A stretch of 64,000 nucleotides of DNA from Desulforhopalus sp. GTDB taxonomy: Bacteria > Desulfobacterota > Desulfobulbia > Desulfobulbales > Desulfocapsaceae. The first letter of the stretch is position 1. Every line of letters starts with the position of its first letter. Below, one piece after another: positions 43,247-54,972 of the stretch. The translations under genes were made by a program, and so were the position numbers. The stretch is taken from positions 496,001 through 560,000 of the forward strand of contig JAOTRX010000002.1 in assembly GCA_030247675.1 (NCBI GenBank), written 5' to 3'. The notes under the pieces are model-generated. The model saw only the letters and a program-made list of their open reading frames with translations. It was not told where the DNA came from and did no database searches.

Positions 43247-44770
43247 ATGCAGATCAAAGCCGCAGAAATTAGTCAGATTATCAAAGATCAGATTGGAGCC
43301 TACGAGACTAGTATAGATCTGAATGAGACCGGGACAGTTATCTCAGTAGGTGATGGTATTGCCCGTGTCTATGGCGTACAGAATTGTATGGCTATGGAGC
43401 TCTTGGAGTTTCCTGGTGGAATCATGGGCCTTGCGTTAAACCTTGAAGCAGACAACGTAGGTTGTGCTGTTCTTGGTAATGTGTCCAATATCAAGGAAGG
43501 GGACATTGTAAAAAGAACCGGCAAAATCGCTGAGGTGCCTGTTGGCCCTGCTATGGAAGGCCGTGTTGTTGACGGGATTGGTGTGCCTATCGATGGTCTT
43601 GGACCGATTAAGTCTGAGTTGTCTTCGAAAATTGAAGTGTTAGCCCCTGGTGTTATTGCAAGAAAGGGTGTACATGAGCCCTGCTATACTGGATCAAAGG
43701 CAGTAGATGCTATGACCCCGGTTGGTAGAGGTCAACGTGAGTTGGTTATCGGTGACCGGCAGATTGGCAAAACCGCTCTCTGTGTTGATGCAATCATTGC
43801 TCAAAAAAATACAGATATTCACTGTATATATGTTGCGGTCGGACAAAAGAAATCCACCGTTGCTCTCGTAGTTGAGGCACTGAGAAAACACGGTGCCATG
43901 GAGTATACAACGGTAGTTTCAGCCTGTGCCTCCGATCCTGCTCCAATGCAGTATATTGCTCCTTTTGCCGGATGCGCAATGGGTGAATACTTTCGCGATA
44001 ATGGACAACATGCTCTGATCATTTATGATGACCTTTCTAAGCAAGCTGTTGCTTATCGTGAGCTGTCGCTCTTGTTGCGACGTCCACCAGGACGAGAGGC
44101 ATATCCTGGAGACATTTTCTTTAACCACTCTCGGCTCCTTGAGAGATCTGCAAAGGTAAATGATGAGCTTGGTGCTGGATCTCTTACCGCACTTCCTATA
44201 ATTGAAACACAAGCCGGTGACGTTTCGGCCTTCATTCCGACAAACGTTATTTCAATTACAGATGGCCAAGTATATCTTGAGCCGAACCTGTTTTTCTCCG
44301 GTGTTCGTCCTGCGATCAATGTTGGTCTCTCGGTATCACGCGTTGGTGGTGCCGCGCAAGTAAAGGCAATGAAACAAGTTGCCGGTACTCTTCGCCTTGA
44401 TCTTGCTCAATATAGAGAGTTGGCTGCATTTGCAGCTTTCGGATCAGATCTTGATGCTGGAACTCAGGCCAAATTGATTAGGGGAGAGAGACTCGTTGAG
44501 ATATTGAAACAACCCCAATATAATCCTCTGCCGATGGAAAAACAGGTTGTCATTATATACTCTGGCTCTAACGGTTATCTTGATAAACTGCCGGTTAATA
44601 CCTTGGCTGACTATGAATCAGAGCTTTACAGCTACATTGAGTCTAATGAACCAAGCATTTTTGCTGATCTTGCCAAAGAAAAAATGTTCACAGATGCGAT
44701 AAAGGAAAAACTCAATAAGGTGTTGACCAGCTTTGGTGATACTTTCAAGGCGTCTAAAGGTCTTAACTAA
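43247..44770 (+). CDS. atpA: ATP synthase F1 subunit alpha
   Basis: 507 residues of the non-catalytic F1 subunit. The P-loop is GDRQIGKT at 169-176. The conserved [14 protein letters not shown] segment is present and includes the arginine of the alpha-subunit arginine finger region. It starts directly after atpH. Confidence 0.98.
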   Translation: MQIKAAEISQIIKDQIGAYETSIDLNETGTVISVGDGIARVYGVQNCMAMELLEFPGGIMGLALNLEADNVGCAVLGNVSNIKEGDIVKRTGKIAEVPVGPAMEGRVVDGIGVPIDGLGPIKSELSSKIEVLAPGVIARKGVHEPCYTGSKAVDAMTPVGRGQRELVIGDRQIGKTALCVDAIIAQKNTDIHCIYVAVGQKKSTVALVVEALRKHGAMEYTTVVSACASDPAPMQYIAPFAGCAMGEYFRDNGQHALIIYDDLSKQAVAYRELSLLLRRPPGREAYPGDIFFNHSRLLERSAKVNDELGAGSLTALPIIETQAGDVSAFIPTNVISITDGQVYLEPNLFFSGVRPAINVGLSVSRVGGAAQVKAMKQVAGTLRLDLAQYRELAAFAAFGSDLDAGTQAKLIRGERLVEILKQPQYNPLPMEKQVVIIYSGSNGYLDKLPVNTLADYESELYSYIESNEPSIFADLAKEKMFTDAIKEKLNKVLTSFGDTFKASKGLN

Positions 44771-44788
44771 TCACGGAAAGGTCAAGAT

Positions 44789-45658
44789 ATGGCGAGTTTA
44801 AAAGAAGTAAAAACTAAGATTTCGGGCGTAAAAAAGACAGCGCAGATTACCAAGGCTATGAACATGGTCGCCGCGGCAAAACTGCGCGGTGCCCAAGAGA
44901 AAATGGAGGCATTTCGACCTTATGCCTCTAAGTTCAATGAGGCGATGTCCAATCTGTCTGGAGGTGCTAACACTACAGCATTTCCCTTGATGGAGGTTCG
45001 TGATGTCAAGTCCGTTGAGATTGTGGTTGTAACTTCTGACCGTGGGCTCTGTGGATCATTTAATGCCAACATTATAAAACGAGCTTTAAGGATGCAGGCC
45101 GAATATGAAACCAGCGGAAAAAAAGTAAGCTTTGTCTGTGTTGGTAAGAAAGGCAGTCAAATTCTCAATAAAACAGGTAAGGTTAGGAAAAGTTACAGAG
45201 ATATCATGGGCGCTTTCCAAATGTTTAATGCCAGGGAAATCGCCAATGATGTTGCATCTGAGTTTTTGAGTGGCGCAACGGATATGGTCGAGGTCTTGTA
45301 CGGTCATTTTAAGTCTGTTGCGGTGCAGGTTCCCGCTGTCGCGCCACTTCTTCCTGTACAGCCTGTTAAGGGTGAAGCTGTTGCTGAAAAAAAATTCTCT
45401 GGAGATTACATCTATGAGCCTTCAAGCGAGGAAATCATGGATGTGTTACAACCTCTTTACCTCAATGTCATTGTATACCATTCGATGCTTGAAGTAGGAG
45501 CAAGCGAGCATGCTGCCAGAATGACTGCTATGGACAATGCAACTAACGCATGTAAAGATATGGTGAAGAGCCTGAGCATCATTTACAACAAGGCACGTCA
45601 GGCTGCTGTTACGAGTGAGCTGATGGATATTGTTGGCGGCGCGGAAGCTCTGAAATAA
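44789..45658 (+). CDS. atpG: ATP synthase F1 subunit gamma
   Basis: 289-residue central shaft. It has the terminal coiled coil helices (SLKEVKTKISGVKKTAQITKAM at the N-terminus and the SLSIIYNKARQAAVTSELMDIV region at the C-terminus) and the ..SDRGLCGSFN motif. It lies 18 bp after atpA. Confidence 0.97.
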   Translation: MASLKEVKTKISGVKKTAQITKAMNMVAAAKLRGAQEKMEAFRPYASKFNEAMSNLSGGANTTAFPLMEVRDVKSVEIVVVTSDRGLCGSFNANIIKRALRMQAEYETSGKKVSFVCVGKKGSQILNKTGKVRKSYRDIMGAFQMFNAREIANDVASEFLSGATDMVEVLYGHFKSVAVQVPAVAPLLPVQPVKGEAVAEKKFSGDYIYEPSSEEIMDVLQPLYLNVIVYHSMLEVGASEHAARMTAMDNATNACKDMVKSLSIIYNKARQAAVTSELMDIVGGAEALK

Positions 45659-45701
45659 CAATTTATCTCTATGATAGTCTAATACTTTTGAGGAGAGGTA
45701 A

Positions 45702-47132
<1,431 letters not shown>

Positions 47133-47153
47133 TCTGCATAAGGGGATAATTCG

Positions 47154-47567
47154 ATGGGACAACAGATAAGACTAGAAGTCGTAACTCCTACTGGGGCTAA
47201 AATTAACGAGGATGTCGATATCGTTAATGCACCTGGCTTTGGTGGTGACTTCGGCGTGCTTGCAAATCATGCACCCTTTCTGTCGACAATCAAAATTGGT
47301 ACTCTTACTTATGAGAAAGGAAATAAGCGTGAGAGCCTCATGGTCAGTGGTGGTTTCTGTGAGGTCTCAAACAACAAGATTACCTTTCTCGTAGAAAGTG
47401 CTGAAAGGGGTAGTGAAATTGATGTTGAAAGGGCTCTAAAAGCTAAGGAAAGAGCAGAAAAGCGTTTGGCTCAAGCTGCTCAGCAAACTGAGAATTTCAA
47501 TAGAAGAAGGGCCGAAATTGCTTTGCAAAGGGCGTTGGCTCGATTGAAAACCTCAAGCATTCGCTAA
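47154..47567 (+). CDS. atpC: ATP synthase F1 subunit epsilon
   Basis: 137 residues: an N-terminal beta-sandwich (with [14 protein letters not shown]) and a C-terminal helical hairpin ([21 protein letters not shown]). Last gene of the operon, ending at a strong hairpin. Confidence 0.96.
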   Translation: MGQQIRLEVVTPTGAKINEDVDIVNAPGFGGDFGVLANHAPFLSTIKIGTLTYEKGNKRESLMVSGGFCEVSNNKITFLVESAERGSEIDVERALKAKERAEKRLAQAAQQTENFNRRRAEIALQRALARLKTSSIR

Positions 47568-47602
47568 GAATATATCCATCTCTTTTAAAAGGTGGGTTTA
47601 AA

Positions 47603-47642
47603 ATAAGGGGGATTAACTCTTTCAAGAGTTAATCCCCCTTAT
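47603..47642 (+). terminator. Long hairpin ending the ATP synthase operon
   Basis: A 19-bp nearly perfect stem (47603-47621 with 47624-47642) with a minimal loop. The tail that follows is only moderately T-rich, so RNA processing or protection of the 3' end is as likely as classic termination. Confidence 0.8.
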
Positions 47643-48038
47643 CTGTTTCTATTCAGTGCTCTCTCCCTGCTATTGCATATCGATATTCTGAATGGATTCA
47701 AATGACCCTTGGCCCGTAATCGATTCGCAAATGGCTCCACACCCAGTAAATAATACTCACCTCTTGATCTTAAACAGCAATCTAACTCTGAGACATAGTA
47801 AAAAAAATGGGTCCTAGATATGGCTTTCATCCAAATCTATTTCGTCAGCAATGAAACAGGCAAACCTGATAGAATTGGAAATTTGGCAACATTACTTTTT
47901 ACTAATAGCATGCATGTGACAAAATCACTTCAAATGACAAGTATAGCATGCAGGCAGGAGCCCGAAAAAGTCTGGCATAGTTAGGTTGAATTAATAGAAA
48001 GGGGGGGAAGGATCAAGAGATCTTAATTGTAGTAGTTA
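47643..48038. other. Non-coding stretch between atpC terminator and the IS element
   Basis: About 400 bp with no gene I can support; short open frames here have no ribosome sites or recognisable products. A G-run sits near 48001. It may be old intergenic DNA between atpC and the amidase gene, split by the IS insertion. Confidence 0.4.
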
Positions 48039-48042
48039 CGAC

Positions 48043-48087
48043 TTGATCTGACAGTTACCAGTTTTTTGCGGGTGTCTGTCAGATCAA
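48043..48087. repeat. 12-bp inverted repeat at the IS left end
   Basis: TTGATCTGACAG (48043-48054) and CTGTCAGATCAA (48076-48087) are perfect inverse copies with a 21-nt spacer, so the left end carries a second, inward-facing copy of the terminal sequence next to the transposase stop (48090). It could be a hairpin that stops transcription at the IS end or an extra transposase binding site. Confidence 0.6.
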
Positions 48088-48089
48088 AT

Positions 48090-49124
48090 TCAGTTCAAGT
48101 TTTTATCCTGCCATACTGTCTTTCCATCCCCAAGGGTTTCCATCGGAGTTCGCCCGCAGCACATTTTTCCCTGATGCGTCCTTTCATTGTTATAGTGGAA
48201 AAGCCAGACATCAAGGTCCTGCTGGAGTTGGTCGAGATCAGAATAGATTTTTTTGCGGAAGGTCACCTGATAAAATTCCTGGAGAATGGTTTTATGAAAC
48301 CGTTCGTAGATGCCGTTGGTTTGCGGCGACCTGGCTTTAGTTTTGGTATGCTCGATATCATTAATAGCCAAATAGAGCTGAAAATCGTGACTTTCTGCCC
48401 TGCCACAGTATTCAGTGCCTCTGTCAGTCAAAATGCGCAAAAGCGGTAACTGATGTTCTTCAAAGAAAGGTAGAACTCTGTCGTTCAGCAGATCGGCAGA
48501 GGTGATCGGCGTCTTAGTGGTATAGAGTTTCGCCGACGCGACTTTGGAATAGGTATCCACAAAGGTCTGTTGGTAGATTCTGCCGACACCCTTGAGAGTG
48601 CCGACATAAAAAGTATCTTGAGACCCAAGATACCCTGGATGAGCTGTTTCAATTTCGCCAGAAACAAGGTCATCATTCTTTTTCTTTTCAAGAGCTTGAA
48701 CCTGTGCTTCGGTAAGTATTGTACCTTCCTGTGCCATCTTGTTTTCCAGGGCTTTCAGGCGATCTTTGAACCTGGCCAGCTGGTTGCGTAGCCAGATGCA
48801 TCTCACTCCGCTGGGGGAGACAAAAACCCCTCGTTTGCGCAGCTCATTGCTGGCCCGCACTTGACCATGCGCAGGCTGCTCAACCGCATAATCAACGACA
48901 GCAAGTTCAATTGCCTCTTCGACCCTATTTTTAACGTTTGGTTTACGACGATTTTTATCAATGAGTGCATCGATTCCGCCATTATCAACAGCGGCTTTGT
49001 AGCGATAAAAGGTATCTCGAGAAAGTCCCATAATTTTGCAGGCTCTTGAGACATTGGTGAGTTCTTCGGCGAGATTGAGCAGTCCGATCTTGTGTTTTAC
49101 GATTCGTTCGTTACCATGTAGCAT
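48090..49124 (-). CDS. IS481-like DDE transposase
   Basis: 344 residues from ATG 49124, preceded by GGAGGT at good spacing (earlier in-frame starts lack one). N-terminal helix-turn-helix (LAEELTNVSRACKIMGLSRDTFYRYK), then an integrase-core (rve) domain with the DDE acidic residues likely in DTFYVGTL, ILTDRGTEYCG and the Glu of GIYERFHKTIL, and a C-terminal WLFHYNNERTHQG. It appears intact and so may be active. Confidence 0.92.
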   Translation of the reverse strand: MLHGNERIVKHKIGLLNLAEELTNVSRACKIMGLSRDTFYRYKAAVDNGGIDALIDKNRRKPNVKNRVEEAIELAVVDYAVEQPAHGQVRASNELRKRGVFVSPSGVRCIWLRNQLARFKDRLKALENKMAQEGTILTEAQVQALEKKKNDDLVSGEIETAHPGYLGSQDTFYVGTLKGVGRIYQQTFVDTYSKVASAKLYTTKTPITSADLLNDRVLPFFEEHQLPLLRILTDRGTEYCGRAESHDFQLYLAINDIEHTKTKARSPQTNGIYERFHKTILQEFYQVTFRKKIYSDLDQLQQDLDVWLFHYNNERTHQGKMCCGRTPMETLGDGKTVWQDKNLN

Positions 49125-49238
49125 GAGGGTTACCTCCATATGTTTTGATTTTTGGTTCGCACCTTTATCAAAACTGGTAACCCTCATCTTTTCAAGTGAG
49201 GTGTCAGATCAAGTCGAAACTATTTCATCTTAATGGTG

Positions 49239-51053
49239 CTATTTGCTTGCGGTAGTGTCACTAATATACGCCCGCACCCCATCAGAAATCTCTTTAGTAA
49301 GCATATCAATAAAAGCCGTGCTTTTTAGATTTTCAACATCTTTTTCGTTGCTTATGAACGCAAGCTCTATGAGTATTGCAGGCATTTGTGCTCCAATAAG
49401 GACATAGAATGGAGCTTGTTTTACACCAAGATTCTTAATATCGGAGAACCCCTTTTTATCTCCCTCGGATAGAATGGAATTATGCACCTGTTGAGCTAAT
49501 CGTGAGGACTCATCAATTTTTGAGTTTTTCATGATATCTGAAAGAATATCCTGAAGTTCACTCATCTGGTGAGTGGATGTAGCATTTTCACGTGCAGCAA
49601 CCCTCATGGCTTCCGCATTAGTTGTTAGGTTGAGATAGTAAGTTTCTAAACCTCTTACTTTGGAGGATTGATGGGCATTAATGTGTAGAGAGATAAAAAG
49701 ATCAGCACTGTTAGTATTTGCAATAGCAGTTCGTTCTTCTAAAGAAATAAAACTATCATCCTTCCGGGTAAGAACTACATCGCAACCAAGTTCTTTTTTT
49801 AGGGCCGGAGCGAGCTTTTTTGCTATATCAAGGACAATATCCTTTTCCTTCAAACCAAAAGACATTGCCCCCGGATCTTTACCACCATGTCCTGGGTCTA
49901 GAACAATCTTTTTCACGCCTAGGCCAAGTTGCTGTGCAAGAGAGAGAGGCTTAACAGCTGGAACAGCCTCTACTTTGACGTTTTCAGTTGTGTGCTTTGT
50001 GTTAATTGCGATCTTTTTGTTGTCACGCAAAATAACGATGCGATCATTTGTGTTCGAAGCTGGAGAAGGCAGGACAGCGGGCTGCTTCTCATTGATAGCA
50101 GCACTGGCAGTCTGTGGAATTTCTTTTAATAATTTCTCGCCTCTTACGTCGATAACAACACGGAATGGATCGGGAAGACTATATATTTTATAGCTGCCAA
50201 TCGATTCTATATCGAGAACCACACGAACAGTATCCGGTGAAAACTGACCGGTGCGGATACGTTTTAAAAGGCCATCTTCAATTGGAACCGGAGCACGATA
50301 CTGTGGTTCGATATAGCTCTTCTTGAAATCAATATACAATCTTCTTGGGGAGTTTTCTGTTTCCTCCAAAAGGATTTCTTTATAGTTTACAGGGCCGGAG
50401 GCCATAATCACGACCCGCGTGTAGTTGTCGGAAGACCAGTATTTAACAGGTAATACGTAATTAAGTTTATTGTCTCTGGAAGACGATACCATAACCTTTG
50501 GCAGGGCAATATCGTGTTCAAGGGAAAGAACTTTGAGAAGGTTTTCCGCATCTGGATGCATGTCGCCATTCGAATAATTGGTCACGATTTCACTGAGGAA
50601 ATCGGCTGCCTGTTGCGGGTTGTGCTTTTTGTCGAGGTAAATCTGTCCTAATGAGAGGAGAGCATCGTCGGCAAGTCGGTGTTGAGGAAAGTTCTTGGTA
50701 ATATCGGAAAAGTATGTGATGGCCTCATCTAAATCGAGGCCATTTTGAAACCTATCATAGATTTCACAGTAAAGACGCCCAAGCATAAAAAGACAGGACG
50801 GAGCAATTTCGGATTTCGGATTAGAGAGATAAATCCGACGAAAGTTTCTCGTCCCCTTCAGCCAGTTATCTCGAGACGAGGCAAGCTTTGAATTGGTTTG
50901 TAACTGATTATAATAGAATTTTGCTTCGTCATAAAGTCTGCCGACAGGCAGAGGCTTATCCCGATCGTCATCTGCTAATTGGCCAAAGGCAGGAAAAACG
51001 CACAGCAAACTAGAAAAAATGAGTAGTGAGATGCATACAGCTGTGCGAATCAT
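49239..51053 (-). CDS. N-acetylmuramoyl-L-alanine amidase (AmiC-like) with TPR and AMIN domains
   Basis: 604-residue exported cell-wall hydrolase. A signal peptide (to about AFG, residue 24) is followed by TPR-like repeats (about 45-180), an AMIN domain (about 200-320, with RRLYIDFKKSYIEP) and a C-terminal Amidase_3 zinc domain (about 380-600): DPGHGGKDPGA, LTRKDDSFISLEER, SLHINAH and the catalytic Glu in ILIELAFISN. It probably acts in daughter-cell separation. The IS sits just downstream. Confidence 0.92.
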   Translation of the reverse strand: MIRTAVCISLLIFSSLLCVFPAFGQLADDDRDKPLPVGRLYDEAKFYYNQLQTNSKLASSRDNWLKGTRNFRRIYLSNPKSEIAPSCLFMLGRLYCEIYDRFQNGLDLDEAITYFSDITKNFPQHRLADDALLSLGQIYLDKKHNPQQAADFLSEIVTNYSNGDMHPDAENLLKVLSLEHDIALPKVMVSSSRDNKLNYVLPVKYWSSDNYTRVVIMASGPVNYKEILLEETENSPRRLYIDFKKSYIEPQYRAPVPIEDGLLKRIRTGQFSPDTVRVVLDIESIGSYKIYSLPDPFRVVIDVRGEKLLKEIPQTASAAINEKQPAVLPSPASNTNDRIVILRDNKKIAINTKHTTENVKVEAVPAVKPLSLAQQLGLGVKKIVLDPGHGGKDPGAMSFGLKEKDIVLDIAKKLAPALKKELGCDVVLTRKDDSFISLEERTAIANTNSADLFISLHINAHQSSKVRGLETYYLNLTTNAEAMRVAARENATSTHQMSELQDILSDIMKNSKIDESSRLAQQVHNSILSEGDKKGFSDIKNLGVKQAPFYVLIGAQMPAILIELAFISNEKDVENLKSTAFIDMLTKEISDGVRAYISDTTASK

Positions 51054-51314
51054 TATGGTTGAAATTCTCGTTCAGAGGGACTAGTGGCTAATCTAGGAAA
51101 ATTGACCTGGGAACTGCTACAAGGCGCCATTATACAGGAAACACCGAGGGATGGCAAAACATTATGAGAACTTGGCTATATGGTCTTAAGGCAAGGCGGT
51201 GGAGTGTTTTTGGGGCAGTGTTAGGTAATGGACCGAATTGGAATACAGCCGGGTCTATTAGGTTATTATCTGTGCCAACCGAGTTCAATTCGACTGTGTC
51301 TTTTGAGAATATAA

Positions 51315-53975
51315 TTATTTATCAAGCAGGTGTTTCAGAGAGTAGAGATAGGTAAGCGCATCTAAGGGGGTGCATTTATCGAGATTAATGGTTTTGAGGT
51401 ACTCTCTTATCGGATCTTGGGGAAGTGAAAAGAGTGAGAGCTGGCCTGAAGATTTTTTGAACGTCTTGCTTTTGGTGTTGGGAGTTGCTTCTAAGGGAAA
51501 TTGTTGAAACGTACCGAGTTCAATGTCCTTTAGAATCTCACTGGCTCGTTTGACAACTTTGTCGGGAACACCTGCCAGTCCTGCGACTTGGATCCCGTAG
51601 CTTCTACTTGTCCCGCCTTTGACAAGTTTGTGGAGAAATATTACGTTACCTTGCCATTCTCGGACAGCAATAGAATAGTTTTGAACACGTGGGTTTTCTT
51701 TTGCTAGACTGGTCAGTTCGTGGTAGTGCGTTGCAAAGAGAGTTTTGACTCCTTTGCCATTTTTTTCTACTAAATCTTCGGCAACAGCCCAAGCTATCGA
51801 TAGGCCATCAAATGTTGAAGTGCCCCGGCCGATTTCGTCAAGGATTACTAGGCTCCTTTCTGTCGCATTGTTGAGGATATTGGCTGTCTCACTCATCTCA
51901 ACCATAAATGTCGACTGGCCACGGCGTAAATTATCCATGGCGCCAACACGGGTAAAAATGCGATCAACAATACCAATGCTGGCGGATTCAGCGGGGACAA
52001 AAGACCCCATTTGAGCCATTAGAACAATCAGAGCGGTTTGTCGGAGGATAGTAGATTTTCCAGCCATGTTCGGACCGGTAATGATGAGCATTTCTTCTGA
52101 AGTTTGGTCGAGATGGACATCATTTGGGACGAATTTGCTAGAAGGCAGGGAACGTTCTATGACAGGGTGTCTGCCTTCAACAATACAGATATCATCGCCT
52201 TCGTGTATCTCAGGGCGACGATAGTTGTATTTGTAAGCCACTTCAGCGCAGGTTGAAAAGAAATCGAGCACTGCAAGTTGCCGGGCGGTTTGCTGAATTC
52301 GGTTAGAGTTTTCAGAGATCTGTTGCCGGATGTCGAGAAAGAGCTGGTACTCCAAGGCAATACGCCGATCTTGGGCTCCAAGGACACGGTCTTCAAACTC
52401 TTTGAGCTCTGGGGTGATAAATCGCTCGGCATTGGCAAGAGTTTGCTTTCGTATATAATAATCAGGAACCTTTGCCTCTTGAGTCTTACTGACCTCAATA
52501 AAGTAGCCGAATACCTTGTTGAAGCTAATTTTTAATTTGGAAATACCAGTGGTTTCTCTTTCTCTCTGCTCAAGCTCAAGGATTAGTTTCTTTTGGTCAC
52601 GCAATAGCACTACAAGTTGATCGAGTTCATCGTTGTACCCGGTTTTAATCAGATGCCCCTCTCGAATACCAATTGGGGCTTCATTATTTATGGCTGCGTC
52701 CAGTAACGTATGTAAATCTATTAAACAATCAAGGTGCTGGCGGATCTTGACAAGCCTATCGGGGTCACAGTGCTCAAGGAGAGCGCGCACTTCGGGAAGA
52801 CAGGCGAGAGAGTTCTTCATAGCCAACATGTCTCTGCCATTTCCGGATCCGAGAATCATTTTGCTATTTAACCTTTCGAGATCATATACGCTGTCGAGTA
52901 GGTTTCGGAGCTCCTTTCGCAATGAACTGTTCATGAAAAAAAAGGTAACAGCATCAAGGCGCCTGATAATTCGGAGACAATCTTGAAGGGGGAAGAGCAG
53001 GTTGTGTTTTAACAGCCTGGCTCCCATGGGTGTACAGGTATGGTCAAGAACCGAAAGCAAGGAGCCCTGCCTTTGTCCACCTGCAAGGGTCTGGGTGAGT
53101 TCCAGGTTGCGCCGGGATGAATCGTCTATCTGCAGGATGGAGCCGATGTCAAGCGGAGCGAGTTTGTCAATATGGTGAACTGCCGCTTTTTGGGTCTCAA
53201 TAATATATTCTAGAAGGGAGGCGGCAGCAAGCAGACCAACAGTAAAATGACCACAGCCAAAGCCATCAAGGGTCATGACTTTGAAGTGCTCGAGGAGGAG
53301 GACCTCTGCTGCCTCATAGCGATATATGGTGCCATCTCTTTCAGTGACACAGATATCGGGAAACAAAAGTCGTAGCTGCTGAAGTAAAGGGTCTAGGCTG
53401 GCTTTATCCTCGCGAGATATAAGCAGCTCGGAAGGCGAGAGGCGTGTTAATTGGTCAAAGATGTCATATGAGTTTTCTTGGTGCAGGGGAAATTCACTGA
53501 CAAGAAATTCACCGGTGGTAACATCAAGAAAGCTTATCCCGTAGTTTTGGCCCTTTCCTTGGTGATTGCCTACCAGTGAACATAGGTAATTGTTACTTTT
53601 TCCGTCCAGCAACTGGTCGTCGGTTATCACCCCGGGAGAGACGACTCGAACGACCTCTCTTTTTACAATTCCTTTTGCTTCGGTTGGATCTTCTATCTGT
53701 TCACAGATAGCTACTCGTTGACCGGCATGAATCAGTTTAGCTAGATATGTTTGGGCAGCATGGTAAGGTATGCCGCACATCGGAACCTGTACTTGGTCGG
53801 TCTTTTTGTTACGTGAGGTAAGAGTAATACCAAGAATTTTTGAGGCCTTGATGGCATCATCAAAAAACATTTCATAGAAATCCCCCATCCTGTAAAAAAG
53901 AATGGCGTTTTCATGCTGCCCCTTGATTTCCAGGTACTGCTGGAGCATAGGCGTGATTTTAGGTGTAATGTCCAT
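51315..53975 (-). CDS. mutS: DNA mismatch repair protein MutS
   Basis: 886 residues from ATG 53975 (GTG 53981 overlaps the HIT stop and is an alternative). The N-terminal mismatch-binding domain has FYRMGDFYEMFFDDA, which contains the Phe-x-Glu mismatch reader. The ATPase domain has GPNMAGKST (about 635) and DEIGRGTSTFDG, then the helix-turn-helix end. Full length. No mutL in the window. It is the last gene of metallophosphoesterase-HIT-mutS, with overlapping or touching codons. Confidence 0.97.
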   Translation of the reverse strand: MDITPKITPMLQQYLEIKGQHENAILFYRMGDFYEMFFDDAIKASKILGITLTSRNKKTDQVQVPMCGIPYHAAQTYLAKLIHAGQRVAICEQIEDPTEAKGIVKREVVRVVSPGVITDDQLLDGKSNNYLCSLVGNHQGKGQNYGISFLDVTTGEFLVSEFPLHQENSYDIFDQLTRLSPSELLISREDKASLDPLLQQLRLLFPDICVTERDGTIYRYEAAEVLLLEHFKVMTLDGFGCGHFTVGLLAAASLLEYIIETQKAAVHHIDKLAPLDIGSILQIDDSSRRNLELTQTLAGGQRQGSLLSVLDHTCTPMGARLLKHNLLFPLQDCLRIIRRLDAVTFFFMNSSLRKELRNLLDSVYDLERLNSKMILGSGNGRDMLAMKNSLACLPEVRALLEHCDPDRLVKIRQHLDCLIDLHTLLDAAINNEAPIGIREGHLIKTGYNDELDQLVVLLRDQKKLILELEQRERETTGISKLKISFNKVFGYFIEVSKTQEAKVPDYYIRKQTLANAERFITPELKEFEDRVLGAQDRRIALEYQLFLDIRQQISENSNRIQQTARQLAVLDFFSTCAEVAYKYNYRRPEIHEGDDICIVEGRHPVIERSLPSSKFVPNDVHLDQTSEEMLIITGPNMAGKSTILRQTALIVLMAQMGSFVPAESASIGIVDRIFTRVGAMDNLRRGQSTFMVEMSETANILNNATERSLVILDEIGRGTSTFDGLSIAWAVAEDLVEKNGKGVKTLFATHYHELTSLAKENPRVQNYSIAVREWQGNVIFLHKLVKGGTSRSYGIQVAGLAGVPDKVVKRASEILKDIELGTFQQFPLEATPNTKSKTFKKSSGQLSLFSLPQDPIREYLKTINLDKCTPLDALTYLYSLKHLLDK

Positions 53976-53977
53976 AT

Positions 53978-54478
53978 TCACTTACTTGTGTTAAGAGCGA
54001 GGAAATCGGGAGCGAGTCTGTCATAAGTCGCCTCGATATGCTCAGGGATGGTGCGTATGTCGGCAAGGACAGAGATGAAATTATGGTCGCCATTCCAGCG
54101 TGGAACTATATGGAAATGCAGGTGGTCGGCAATACCTGCTCCGGCAATTGTGCCAACATTGCATCCGATGTTGAGGCCTTCAGGTTTGAGATGTTTGTTT
54201 AATAGCCTTGTTGCTTTTTGGATCATTGCCATAACTGAAGTGATTTCCTCCAGAGAAAGGTCTGTTAAACAGGCAATATGGCGTATTGGCGCAATCAGGA
54301 GGTGCCCATTGGTGTATGGATAGCGGTTGAGAAGAACAACTACCTGGTTGTCCCGATATAGGAGAAGTTGCTTTTTATCCGCAGGATCATGACCAGTTGG
54401 TTCGAAAATACACCCGGTCCTTTGGGCAGCAGTACCGAGAACATGTTCTACTCGCCAGGGTGTCCATAGGGTTTTCAT
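53978..54478 (-). CDS. HIT-family hydrolase
   Basis: 166 residues from ATG 54478 (ATGA overlap with the upstream stop; the TTG two codons earlier is not needed). It has the HIT triad in HLHFHIVPRW (about 118-127) and the preceding NRYPYTNGHLLIAP. It probably hydrolyses dinucleoside polyphosphates (Ap4A-type). Between the metallophosphoesterase and mutS. Confidence 0.92.
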   Translation of the reverse strand: MKTLWTPWRVEHVLGTAAQRTGCIFEPTGHDPADKKQLLLYRDNQVVVLLNRYPYTNGHLLIAPIRHIACLTDLSLEEITSVMAMIQKATRLLNKHLKPEGLNIGCNVGTIAGAGIADHLHFHIVPRWNGDHNFISVLADIRTIPEHIEATYDRLAPDFLALNTSK

Positions 54479-54972
54479 ACGCAAGGTGGCAGGGTGTGGA
54501 TTGAAGGGTGGATTCCTTGACTGTCTATTTTAAGAATTGCATAGGTTCCGCTGCAGCCAAATTTCCCGGTGCCTTGGAAGGAACCCGGATTTACGAGGAG
54601 AGTGTTGCCAATTTTATGCAAGGAGGCAACGTGGGTATGCCCATAAATAATACACTCGGCAGTTGGAAATCGATCGAAAACCCGGTCTTTAATATTTTGC
54701 CTGGAGCCAGAGCCATGGGTAATTCCAAAAAGAAACCCGTGGATGCGGATAGATTTCTCTTTGGGAAGGGCCAGTTTGGTAAGGTTATTGCACGAGTTGC
54801 CGCAGACTGCATGCAACTCCTTGCCGCGAAAGGCTGCCAAAATCGATATATCGATAAGATCACCGGCGTGGATCACGGTTTCACATTGATCAAAGGCGGT
54901 GGTACATTGATGAAGAAAATCATCTGTAATCGTGGAAATATGGGTATCTGAAAGAATTCCGATCTGTTTCAT
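54475..54972 (-). CDS. YfcE/MJ0936-family metallophosphoesterase
   Basis: 165 residues from ATG 54972 (GAGGAG upstream). Metal-binding motifs of the calcineurin-like fold: LSDTH, HAGDLID, CGNSCN (the usual GNCD is changed to GNSCN), THG and GHTHV. Substrate unknown. First gene of the metallophosphoesterase-HIT-mutS unit. Confidence 0.9.
   Translation of the reverse strand: MKQIGILSDTHISTITDDFLHQCTTAFDQCETVIHAGDLIDISILAAFRGKELHAVCGNSCNNLTKLALPKEKSIRIHGFLFGITHGSGSRQNIKDRVFDRFPTAECIIYGHTHVASLHKIGNTLLVNPGSFQGTGKFGCSGTYAILKIDSQGIHPSIHTLPPCV

Larger units (their letters stand above)
48039..49216. mobile_element. IS481-family-like insertion sequence, complete
   Basis: 1178 bp bounded by perfect 15-bp terminal inverted repeats: CGACTTGATCTGACA (48039-48053) and TGTCAGATCAAGTCG (49202-49216). 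A second, subterminal inverted block GTTACCAGTTTT starts at 48054 on the left and recurs inverted near 49170-49185 on the right. It carries one intact transposase on the minus strand. I saw no clear target-site duplication. Inserted between the atp operon and the amidase gene. Confidence 0.85.

Noticed and set aside
47639..47830. 63-codon minus-strand ORF after the atp operon
   Set aside because: No ribosome site, begins in the terminator hairpin area, and no family resemblance.
48039..49216. Target-site duplication of the IS
   Set aside because: The bases just outside both ends do not form a direct repeat that I could see.
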